Shown: one piece after another, positions 1 through 19,518 of the stretch
Numbering within the stretch: the first letter of the stretch is position 1
Layout: every line of letters begins with the position of its first letter
Origin: Anoplopoma fimbria
Lineage: Eukaryota > Chordata > Actinopteri > Perciformes > Anoplopomatidae
Direction of reading: 5' to 3'
DNA: 64,000 nt
NCBI RefSeq assembly: GCF_027596085.1
Contig: NC_072467.1
Span: forward strand, 11,810,976-11,874,975
The notes under the pieces: model-generated
What the model saw: the letters and a program-made list of their open reading frames with translations, nothing else
What the model was told of the DNA's origin: nothing
The model's database searches: none
Position numbers and translations under genes: made by a program

Positions 1-2153
<2,153 letters not shown>

Positions 2154-2251
<98 letters not shown>

Positions 2252-2263
2252 AACACACACACA
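2154..2263. repeat. Compound (TG)n-(TA)n-(CA)n microsatellite
   Basis: About 63 bp of TG passes directly into about 28 bp of TA and then imperfect CA. The three parts make a partly self-complementary compound tract, because the TG arm and the CA end can pair around the TA centre. Confidence 0.97.
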
Positions 2264-2482
2264 TATACAAATATGCATCTCACACCCCTTTCCTACATTT
2301 CCACTCTCCCTGACTCACTCTGCTTCGTCCTTCCTTCCACCCTCCCCTCTCTCCCTGGAGTTGTGCTTTTCTCTGACATTTGGCTGGACAAAGGCGAGTC
2401 ACACCTGAGCGCTGGGTTAAAACTATTATAGGCCCTCTCCCTGTGGTACACTGCCCTTTGCCACCGCTGTCTGTGACTGAAA

Positions 2483-3239
<757 letters not shown>

Positions 3240-3253
3240 GGGAGACAGAGGTG

Positions 3254-3303
<50 letters not shown>

Positions 3304-3960
3304 GAGACAGAAAGAAAGAAAGAGTGGAAAAACAGAGGGAGGGAGACAAACAGGGGCTGCTTTGGGGCCAGTCGCCACAGGGTGTGTGTGTGTGTATGTG
3401 TGGTGTGTGTGTGTGTGTCTTGGGAGGGCACAGTGGGGGAGTTTGGGGGCATGGAGGAAGGGATCAGAGCTTTGGGGCCAGCTCCACAGGGAACAGAGAA
3501 GATGGGGAGAGAATGGCGGGAGGGTATGGGGGAAGGGAGAGAGAGGGTGAAAGGAAGGGATGTGGTCAGTTTCGAGTTTGAGAACTCAGCAGGGAGGGAC
3601 AGCAAGGAGGGAAGGAGCGAGGGGAAGGAGGCAGACATAGTAGACTGTATGGGAGATAGATAGAGGAGAGGAAAGGAGGCATGAATTGTAGGCATGAGGT
3701 CCCAGTGGGCGAGTGGAGGATGAAAATGAGAGAGAGATGAAGGAAGTGGATAAAGAATGGAAGAAGAGAGAGGTAAAAAAGGAAGAAAGGGAGGGAGAGG
3801 GGAGGTGTATCAAATGGAGGGAGGTTGCACGTTCCACTTGGGAAGAGAGAAAGAAGAAGCAGAGAGGGAGAGAGAGGGAGGGAGGGAGGGAAGGAGAAAA
3901 AAAAAAAAAGAGTCCCAGGTGTCAGCATATGGGGGGGGGGAAGGAAAGGGGGTAGAGGTT
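3240..3960. repeat. Polypurine domain with (GA)n core
   Basis: Roughly 700 bp in which the + strand is dominated by A and G, including a perfect GA run at 3256-3295 and many GGGA/GGAA blocks. Short TG runs near 3380-3420 interrupt it. Overlapping frames on both strands are artefacts of the purine bias (Arg/Glu/Gly-rich one way, Ser/Leu/Pro-rich the other). Confidence 0.9.
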
Positions 3961-4039
3961 CTGGGGGTCCTGGTTGTTGGCAGGGGTGCAGGAATCCAAA
4001 GGAATGGCCTGTTCCTCATTATCCAGACCCCCCCCCCAA

Positions 4040-4343
<304 letters not shown>

Positions 4344-6594
4344 TATAAATGAGATATACAAAAAAGGGCACACACAATCTACAGGAATGTTCAGTCCTGG
4401 CATGTAAACAAAGTTATATTCCTCAAATGGAAACACACGTATAGACAAACCCAGAATATTTGTGATTGTGCATTTCTAAAAACGTTTTTTTTTTTTCTTA
4501 GATTCCAAAGATTTGAGTGTGCAATGAAAAACAAACAAACTATGGAAGCATATACTTGCGTTTGATTACTGGGTTTACAAAAACCCTTCACACATCGACA
4601 GTTGTGTCAGAAATAGTTTATTTAATGGGAATTGTTTTCAAGCCACCACTGAGGACAACCAGCTCTACAGTGCAGCGGATGTCATTTGGCATGTACTCAT
4701 AGAGCAAAGCTTTTTACAGCATGTTTCAGCTTGGGTGTTTTGGTTTTTAGAGTACATTGATTTCACTGTACAACTAACAGATAGTAGTTGGTGACTCCAA
4801 CACCATTGATGTGTGGTTGAGTGACACAAAATTCAGCTTAATCAGTTTTTAAAAAGTTATATTTGAGTATCAGTTGAACACTGAATTATCTGTTTTACAA
4901 GCAATATTGTGAAGTGAGGATAGTTAAAAAAAAAAAAAAAAAAGGATCCCCCAATCAATTCCATGTTTTTTGTGTGTGTGTGTGTGTGGGGGGGTGTTTG
5001 TGTCAACATATCAAGCAGCTTGATGCTGAAAAACTGTTCTGGAGGGACGTCATTAATCACAGTCCCTCAACTTGTGTGTGTTTGTTAACCAGTAGGTTGC
5101 CTCTGACAGTATTGGTGACAAGATGCTCAAATAAACACCCAAAGGAGAAAAATGCCTGTGAACTCCATGAGGTAGATCCTTTGACAAGTTGATCAGAGTG
5201 AGAAAAGTCTGGCATTTAAAAAGGTGGCTAGGAACGGTGCTGGGTCTGAAAGCCAATGAGAGCCTGTCAGATTTCAAGGTGGGTACGGCAGGGTATTTCT
5301 GCATGTGATACTGCAATTAGCCAGTGCAACGGTGTGGTTGAGATGTGTCATTAAGGAGAAACGTCTCACTTAAATGTGTTTTTTAAAGCTGTAACCTACA
5401 TGATATGACTGTACTCTTATATTCTGTAAAAAAATGATCAAAATTGCCATTTCGTTGTTGAAAATGGCTCAAAACGCCATCTGCTGTTTCTATTCAAACC
5501 CACTAGTGCAGGGCCAAACGTGAGATAGAATTGACAATTTTCTGACTAATCTACTTGAAATAAAAGAAAGTTCACGTCCTTTAATCAGACCCCCGTCCTC
5601 GCATCTCCCCACAGCGTCTATCGTTTTAGCTTTTCAGTATACAATGTTTAGCCTTTTCTCTGTCTGTGGTAAATTAAGCTATTAGAAGGTTACAAAATCT
5701 GGTGAATGAAAGTTAATGACTGATTATCTGGCGATAGTAACATACTTTTTATCCACTGTGACAAGAATAAGTAGATGCAGCATTAAGCTGTTTAATTTGT
5801 CTGGTTTAGCAGCTGGCTAGTTTAGCCAGCTAAAATAAGCTTGCTAATTCCAGCATGTTTTCATGCTAACGTTACACTGGTTACAGAAAATGAGCTGAGC
5901 AGTGGGCTGGTGGTGAGCAGCAGTGCTGGATCTCTGCACCCCGCCACTAGGAGACTACAGCTGTGAGGAACAGCAGCCAGCCGCCCCGGAGACTGAGGTG
6001 CTAAGATTTGCACGAGCAAAATTTGACTTGCTACAGCCGTAGCGGTCAGTCTCTGATGTTGGCGCCCGCTCTCCTAACTCTGTAATACTCTCCCAGCAAC
6101 GGGGTGTAATTCTTTCCACATTTGTGGTCCTATAAAACAATAATCCATCAAATGGAGCACCTCATGCCAAAACTCCATTCACCAAGCTACTCTAGCTGTC
6201 ATATTTGTTGACGCTGTGTCGAGGTTTTCGTCATACAGAAGGTGGACTTGGTTCATCTCCAGCCCCTTGCCCACGTTTTTTTGCATTTTACAAAAAAAGA
6301 GAGAAAATGTATATTCCATAATTAAAAAGCCGTGACCAACATTAGTTTTCCTGATATGCGCTTATTAGCGTCACTTCCTTCATAACATGCGGGCATCTGA
6401 AGTTTAATCAGCTACAGAGTTAGAGGATCTTAAATGCAATGTCCAGTCATGACTGAAACAGTCAGAGTGCAACATCTACATCTGAAATCCAAACAGCCTG
6501 ACTGGGGAGATCAAACAATTTTTTATTTATTCAAAGATATGTAAATGTATATTTCTATAATCCGACTGTGTAAATATTTGATCAATAAACACAG
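4344..6594. other. Intronic stretch, no gene seen
   Basis: About 2.2 kb with a poly-A run near 4926-4942 and a short TG run near 4973-4988. The part at about 5380-6480 has a different texture (moderate GC, repeated TTTAGC/AGCTGGC words) and could be an unidentified interspersed repeat, but I could not find paired termini. No coding exon recognised. Confidence 0.55.
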
Positions 6595-6632
<38 letters not shown>

Positions 6633-6841
6633 CACACACACACAAACACGTTGACGCGCAGAACGAAGCCGCAAACCCTTTGGCTGAAGAATTCTAATTA
6701 ATGTTTGGAGACAGAAGCAGTCGTCTCTGTCGATGCCTCACACAGCTAGCAAAATCACACACACTGTGCTGGACTATACGTTTAGGATATTTTCTGTCTA
6801 CATTCACACACACACACACACACACACGCACACACACACAA
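6595..6841. repeat. Two interrupted (CA)n microsatellites
   Basis: Imperfect CA runs at about 6595-6648 and 6805-6841, with 150 bp of unique sequence between them. Confidence 0.95.
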
Positions 6842-7000
6842 ATATTTACTCTCCACAAGATCTACACACAGGCACACAAGGACAGAGAGAGGAAGAGATG
6901 AGAGAGAAAGAAGAGGGGAAGAGGGAAGTTACATTTTTAATCGAGTGTTTCTTCTCCTCCGAGCAAAGTAGGGCTGAATACAAGGGGGTTAGCTGGTGCC

Positions 7001-7123
<123 letters not shown>

Positions 7124-7289
7124 CTTGTGTCCTTTGGCAAATTCTTCTTTTTCACTCTTGCATTAAGTAAGAAAAAAAGAGGGAAGAGAGTCAAAATAGG
7201 AGGGAGAGGGAGGAGGAAGGAGAAGGAGGGGGAGAAAGAAGGGAAGAGAAGTGAGAAGGAGAAGAGAGAAAACGTCCCTGCAGAGTCTT

Positions 7290-7570
7290 TCTCCCTTCCT
7301 GGAGCGAGCGCAGGCCCCTGCAGCGCCGCCTGTGTAATTTCCAGTGGCAGTGAATACAGGTATTAATAAAAGCCCCATGGGGAAGAGCACACAATATAAC
7401 CCTACATTTTCAGGCATTATGAAAGGACGCCCCCAGGGGTCCTCGGGCTCAAATTTCTGAGATGCAGGCATTGTAAAAAGATGCCCCCGGGGGAGGACCC
7501 CGCAATAGAAATCTGCTGAATTCAAAGCATTTCCAGAGCCCTGGTGGGAGCCATTACTCCCACTGGAAGG
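7290..7570. promoter_or_regulatory. Candidate intronic regulatory element
   Basis: A low-repeat island between purine and pyrimidine blocks in the znf423 intron. It contains three CCCCNNGGGG-like palindromes at 7373, 7430 and 7484 inside diverged repeated modules. The CCCNNGGG core resembles the binding core of EBF/COE factors, the known partners of Znf423. Regulatory function is inference; nothing here looks coding. Confidence 0.4.
7357..7548. repeat. Array of diverged 54-bp modules
   Basis: Modules begin with CAGGTATT or CAGGCATT at 7357, 7411 and 7465, exactly 54 bp apart, followed by an A-rich stretch and a palindrome (CCCCATGGGG, CCCCCAGGGG, CCCCCGGGGG). In modules 2 and 3 the palindrome starts 19 bp after the module start and 24 of the first 29 positions match. 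In module 1 the offset is 16 bp. A weaker fourth copy begins near 7523 (CAAAGCATT, then GCCCTGGTGGG). Confidence 0.75.
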
Positions 7571-7729
7571 ATAGAGATTTTTTTTTCAGCCTCTCCTCTC
7601 TCCTTCCAACCGCTCTCTCTCTCTCTCTCTTTTTTTTTTTACCAAACATGTGTTGCTGACATGTTGACAGATGTGTTTAGGTGCATGCACAAGGCACGTC
7701 TGCTGAGACACGAGCTCCCTCCTTCTTCT

Positions 7730-7768
<39 letters not shown>

Positions 7769-8731
7769 CCCCTCCCCCTCCTTCCCCTGGCAGTTCCCAA
7801 GTTCCATCCCACCCTCCCTCCCTCCAACTGCAAACCTCTCAGCGCGCCCAAAACTGCTCCCATCCATATTTCATAAAGGAGAAACTAGGCTGAAAGAGAG
7901 AGAGAGAGGGAGACAGAGAGAGGATGGGAAGAGTTTAGGCGAGAGTGAGAGAGAGAGAGAGAGAGAGGTAGGTGGGGGAGAGGTGGGGGGGGAGAGAGAG
8001 AGAGAGAGAGAGGACAACAGGAGAAAAAAAAAAGAGGGGAAAAAAGGGAAGATAAAGAGAGACAAAGCGGGATCAAGGGAGGGGAACGGGAGGAGTAGAG
8101 GACGGATAAAGAGAAATAGAGCGATGTAGAGAGTGGGAGAACTCTGCGGTGAAAAATGAACCCTGTGATGAAAAATGACTTCACAACAACCCCTTCTCCA
8201 TCTCACCCCCTCCCTGCCATCCCTCCGTCTCTCCCTCTCCCTCTCTGCATGTTGTACCTACCCCCCCTCCCCCTTCTTCTTCTACTGCTGCTGCTGCTGC
8301 TCTTCTCTTCACCCCCCCCCCCCCCACCCCCACCCCCCTCTCCTCTGGTGCCGGGCTCCTGCTCTCTCCCTGGAAAACCTGAGCGGCAGCCAGCTGTGCC
8401 TGTGTGTGTGTGCGCTGTGCACTTGTATGTATGCCAAGGGCTTAGCACAGGAATCTTCAGGGCCACCCCCGGGTACAGAGACACAGAGGGAAGGAGGAGG
8501 AGGAGGGGGTGGGGGCAATGAGGAGTGAGGAGGGGGGGGGGGGGGCAGAGGGAGGGAAGAAGGGCACATGGTGATGAAGAGGGCAAGATGGAGGGAGAGG
8601 GTGAAAAGACACGAGCTAAGAGGATGAAAGTCAATGGGGAAGACGACAAAAACAAAATAAAACAGTGAAGGAAATGTAAAAGAGAACGATATTTATTTTG
8701 TCAATCAACAACGGCTAACAAACGCGAAACA

Positions 8732-8734
<3 letters not shown>

Positions 8735-8785
<51 letters not shown>
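8735..8785. repeat. (AC)n microsatellite
   Basis: AC run of about 50 bp. Confidence 0.98.
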
Positions 8786-10452
<1,667 letters not shown>

Positions 10453-10997
10453 TAGGGATATCACGAGAACCGATAATTTGGTACCAACTCGATGCCAAAA
10501 TTCTGAAAATATACAAATGTTTCTACTACCACAGGTAGCGGGGCTTGAGACTAACGGACGACAAAGAATTACCGCGATGATGCTGAACAACAAATCTCTG
10601 ATGAAATCTGCAGGAGGAGGGCCAGTTAAGGTTAGCCGTGAGTTGCCACTGCCCAGCTAATGATTACGGAGGTTGCATTAAATCACATTATGATGCGGTC
10701 CAGCTCTATTCAGTAAAAATGAGTATCAGAAAATAGATTATAACATTACCATGATGTGTACAAATGTAATCTTGTGAAATGAACTGCTGCCCCCACAACC
10801 CGGCCCCAGATAAGCGGAGGAAGATGGACAAAAAAAAAATGAAGTATGCAAATGTAAATAAAGAAGTTCATGTTAGAGTGTGTAGGATTTTTTGTTCTTT
10901 TTTCATTGTATATTGTGGTATCATACTAGTTTTCGAGAATTGTGGCAGTTCAACGGTATTAGAATTGACTACTAAATTTGGTGAGATCCCTACACAC
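10453..10997. mobile_element. Possible hAT-like non-autonomous element
   Basis: The left end reads TAGGGATATCAC and the right end is the inverse of TAGGGATCTCAC, giving imperfect terminal inverted repeats about 540 bp apart. The left end continues with GGTACCAACTCGATG-type sequence often found in fish hAT-like miniature elements. No transposase frame is present and I could not confirm an 8-bp target duplication, so the call is tentative. An RTE-type tail lies inside it. Confidence 0.45.
10783..10830 (+). mobile_element. Rex3/RTE-like LINE 3' tail fragment
   Basis: The segment reads like the very common fish LINE 3' end: a TGCTGCCCCC start, then CCCCAGATAAGCGGAGGAAG, then GATGGA. Rex3-type RTE elements end in a GATAAGCGG-containing 3' UTR and GATG/GGAT repeats. 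Only the tail is present, typical of a severely 5'-truncated insertion. The family name is from recognition, not a search. Confidence 0.55.

Positions 10998-13778
<2,781 letters not shown>

Positions 13779-13833
<55 letters not shown>
13779..13833. repeat. (TG)n microsatellite
   Basis: TG run of about 55 bp. Confidence 0.98.
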
Positions 13834-13835
<2 letters not shown>

Positions 13836-14259
13836 ATGCACAAGTCTGCCCCAGTGGGACACATGGGTTTAACTGAATCAAATAGCTATAGGTATTGAGA
13901 AACAGGAGAGAGACTGAGTCACACAGAAACCCATAAGATTGGTAATGTTTATCCTATCACCTATCACAACCCTGCTACTTCAGACTGTTCCATCTGTGCC
14001 ACCTTGGTCTGAAAACACTGCTCATAGTCACTGAAATACATGTTGTTGTTTTTTTATCACTAACCCCTGACCATGACAATGGTAGCGCCGTATCCAATGA
14101 GGAATACAGACCTCCAACTGGGTGCTTTGTACGTTGGACGAATGATATTGTTGGACATTAAGCTTCTTTGTTTAATAAACTGTGAAACGGTGATATGTAG
14201 CTGGTCAGTCAGAATGAACACATTCTTGTATATCACATTATCCAGGTGAGCAAGCTTAC
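13834..14259. other. Intron immediately downstream of zinc-finger exon
   Basis: Start of the znf423 intron that leads off the left edge of the window. The minus strand shows the donor GTAAGC beginning at 14259. The frame running on past 14260 is intron read-through, not coding. Confidence 0.8.
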
Positions 14260-14469
14260 CGGCTGGGCAGTGGTTGGTTCTGTGTTCAGTGAGCTCAGCC
14301 AGACAGTCAAAGTCGTGTTGACAGTTGTCGCAGGTGAAGATGGACTCGTCATCTAGGTCGTCGTCATGATCCCGGTCATCGCGGTCATCGTGATCCTCTT
14401 GTTCTGCGTCCTCGGCGCCGGCCCCGTGACCTTCTTTGGGCTCTGCCTCTCTGTCAGATGCCGGGACTC
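14260..14469 (-). CDS. znf423: znf423 internal coding exon: acidic region and first C2H2 zinc finger
   Basis: This 210-bp exon encodes residues 15-83 of the predicted protein plus split codons at both ends. On the minus strand it is preceded by a CCACAG acceptor and followed by a GTAAGC donor; both junctions are phase 1. The order is a Pro/Glu/Ala-rich start ([12 protein letters not shown]), an Asp-rich acidic stretch (about residues 39-55), then a zinc finger with ligands C60, C63, H76 and H80 (C-X2-C-X12-H-X3-H). The [10 protein letters not shown] segment closely matches DESIYTCDHC of mammalian ZNF423 and is less like ZNF521. ZNF423 is a nuclear 30-finger factor that binds DNA, partners EBF/COE proteins and SMADs, and acts in cerebellar, olfactory and adipocyte development. 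The remaining fingers are not in this window. The zinc finger and orthology are strong; paralogue choice (znf423 over znf521) rests on this short match. Confidence 0.92.
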
Positions 14470-15839
14470 CTGTGGACGGACACACACACACACAACATAT
14501 AACCATGAGTTATTTGTTACCAGCTGCAACTTTCAAAGATGTCATTGACATAGTCATTGTCTTCCCTCTATCTATGATGATTTGGGTTTGGCTTGTATTT
14601 AATGAATGAGTGTGTGTGAACGTGTGTGTCCTGGTAGCAGACAGGGAGAGTGTAAGAGGGGACCAGTGGTAGGCTGTGTCGGCCCAATTCTCAATGCTCC
14701 ATTGTGTCTCCATTTTCACACCTTATTATCACATTATAAACGCAGAGGATCCAATAGGATTGACACCGAGGACACTGGCCTGAGAGGAGAGGAGAGGAGT
14801 CTGAGGGAGATATGGTTTAAATGTTGGAAAAAGTATGCAGGAAACATGAATGAGTTGAACCTTCAGATGCAGTGAAGGAAGTGCATGTTTTGCTTTGTGC
14901 CCTCTTGCTCTCAAATTATTGAACCTCACAGAAACACCTAGAGAATAACCCAATAAAGCACATACAGCCCATTGTACCAATCACTAGAAGACAATCCAAC
15001 CAGTCCAACATGTAACTATCTAGACTAATAAGGAACACAAAGAACAAGATGCCAGTAAAAAGGGGACAAAAGAAAACGTGTTAATATTCTACAACAATAA
15101 AGCAATTTGATACAAGACCACTAATTACAGCCCAAAAAAATATATATATATTTCATATATATATGAAAAGGATTCATTACCTGGCTTTTGCATTGGATTG
15201 ATTGTATAGTACATGCACCTAGTAAACAGGTAGACTCACAAATCGGTCTCGAAATGCTTTGCTCAACGAGAGAAGTCCAGGGTGGTATGTTAAAACTGGG
15301 TAGATACAATACAGTTTTTAAAAAAACCTGATATTGGGCCGGTGACATACAGAAGTCGGAGCAGAAAAACAGAACTGTTGTTGCTACAGCTGCTCTGCAC
15401 ACCTTTGAGCCACATGAGGGAATCTGAATATGCATTTATTTTGTCTCGGTTATGAAGTATTTAACATGTATACTGTATATGTTTTCAGTAACACATGCAT
15501 CAAACGTATATCTCTTCAAAATAGGGCGTTTATTTATTGAAGATAATATGAGGTGATGTGGAAATGGCAGTTAATATGTCCAGGAACGTTCATTTCAGCA
15601 CAAACTTCGCTCTTGTCATGTCACTTACATTTGTAGATGTAAGTGTGAATTGGGTCGCTAAGGTTCGTCGTTTTTAAAAAAATGTGGGGAAGATAATTGC
15701 ACGTTATCTTAACATACATCAACACGCATGTAAATAAGCACTTGCTCTGTCTGTATCCAGCACATGTCGAGGTGGTGTAGGTTTATAAGCAGCTGTTCTT
15801 GCTGCCGTTGTAGCAACAACCTTGCATTCAGAAAAAATC
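14470..15839. other. znf423: Intron 1 segment, no gene seen
   Basis: Unique sequence with an AT palindrome at 15151-15168 (TTTCATATATATATGAAA). Nothing else recognised. Confidence 0.6.
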
Positions 15840-16400
15840 CACAGATTTAGGCTGGTAGGCAAGATCTCCCGCCTCTTGTCTGGTATCAGCAGACTAATAA
15901 AAGGTTAACTCGCTAGAGCTAAATCTCCATCATTAAATTTGAAGCGGGTGGCCATTATAGAGAATCAATAACCTTCCTCACTTTTAATGAAAAATACTTG
16001 ACAGTGCAGTTAAGGGTCAAAAAAGGATTAAGCTCTAATTCAGTTTTGTCCATTAGGAGCTACCAACATAATTTAATTTGTGTAAGCGGCAAAAAATTAA
16101 TTTCTCTCATATGTTTTGCTATTCTTAGCACTTCATCCGAAAAATTTTGTTTGTCTCAGACCAAAACATATTTGTCAGCTCAGCATTAGCAAACCTGAAC
16201 AATCGCACACCTTTCCACGGGTCTTTCTATTAAATAATTTATGGTCCAATAAAACAAAAAGCCAAAAGAGTAACAGAAGCTTCTCTCCTAAACTTAAGGA
16301 GCTTCGGAGAGAAAGTGTGTCGGTGAGTGAAAGTGAGACAGATTAAGAGTGATGTGCACGGGCTCCATTCCATTCTGATTTATTATGGGAGAGGTGTGTG
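15840..16400. promoter_or_regulatory. Candidate conserved non-coding element in intron 1
   Basis: About 560 bp free of simple repeats, with many TAAT/ATTA homeodomain cores (for example near 15893, 15934, 15985, 16099 and 16234) and balanced composition unlike the surrounding microsatellite-rich DNA. Frames are all short. That texture is typical of developmental-gene enhancers, but conservation cannot be tested here. Confidence 0.35.
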
Positions 16401-17434
16401 ATGGGAGACAGAGGGACGGAGGGATGCTGGGAGGTGGGGAACGAGGGATTGAGGTGATGGGGAGTTTAGGGGGCTGCAGGAGAGGAAGACAGTGACGGAG
16501 GGATGGAAGGAGGGATAGATGAAGGGATGGGGAAGAAGCGAGGGAGGGTGTTGGCCATCTGTCCAGTGGTGAGAGCACCGTCTGGCCGGGGAGAGAAACT
16601 GGCCCCTTGGCTGACAAATAACACACACACGTGCACGCTCACAGACACGCACACACACATACATACACGCTGGTAATTGCGCACACTCGCACAAACATAC
16701 ACAGGTATGCATATATGGGCAGAGGCATGTATGTGCACACATTGACAAACACATGTGTGCATGTAAATACGTGCAGTTGTGTTGTTATGATTAACGACAA
16801 TTCTATGAGATATCACATAGATGTCAAATTTAACACACGAAAGGGCTTTGCCATATAACATCAGGACAAAATAACGTTACATCTTCTTTCATAATGCAGT
16901 ATGCTGCAGATTAATCATGGTCAATGGGACAATGAGTACAGTCTGTTCCATTATCTAAACTCAATGAGAAGTTTCAAGGGCAAGAAAGTATTTTGGACAA
17001 ATAATTAGAACTACCCTAGTTTATTTTCCACCACTGTTTTTAACTGTGTTATTACATGTGTTTCTTATTGTTACATTTTTGGAATGAAGAAACTTCCAGA
17101 TACCAAGTGGTGTCACTCTGAACTCTGTCATGTGCAAGAATATAGACTTCCCGCATTTATAAACGCTTTTTATTGAGTACTTGGAAGTGCGGTTGTGTTT
17201 GTTAGATACAATGCTTAAAATAAAATCCACACAATCAAAAGATTTCATTTTAACATTAAGTCATTTTTTGTCTGATTTCAAAAGTAAAATCCATTGTAGA
17301 AAGTGTTAACATCTTAAAGTAACGCAAATCTTTTGAACAAAAGACCTAGATAAATAAATGTTCTCTTCAAATTGGAGTGCGTTTAAAAAATAAAAAAGGT
17401 TTTCTTTGCAGCATTCGTGTCTTTTAAAAGTAAG
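16401..17434. other. znf423: Intron 1 segment, no gene seen
   Basis: G-rich purine stretch at about 16385-16560, imperfect CA patches at about 16621-16760, then AT-rich unique sequence. Confidence 0.6.

Positions 17435-19518
<2,084 letters not shown>

Larger units (their letters stand above)
7165..8620. other. Alternating polypurine and polypyrimidine blocks
   Basis: The + strand switches composition block by block. Purine-rich at about 7165-7275, pyrimidine-rich at about 7575-7850 (CT runs), purine-rich at about 7890-8130 (GA runs), pyrimidine-rich at about 8185-8375 (with C-runs), and purine-rich again at about 8480-8640 (with G-runs). All frames through these blocks are compositional artefacts. 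A distinct balanced-composition segment at 7290-7560 sits between the first two blocks. Confidence 0.85.

Noticed and set aside
14060..14259. Continuation of the zinc-finger frame past the exon end
   Set aside because: A clear GTAAGC donor sits at 14259 and the translated text beyond it has no zinc-finger or ZNF423 similarity.
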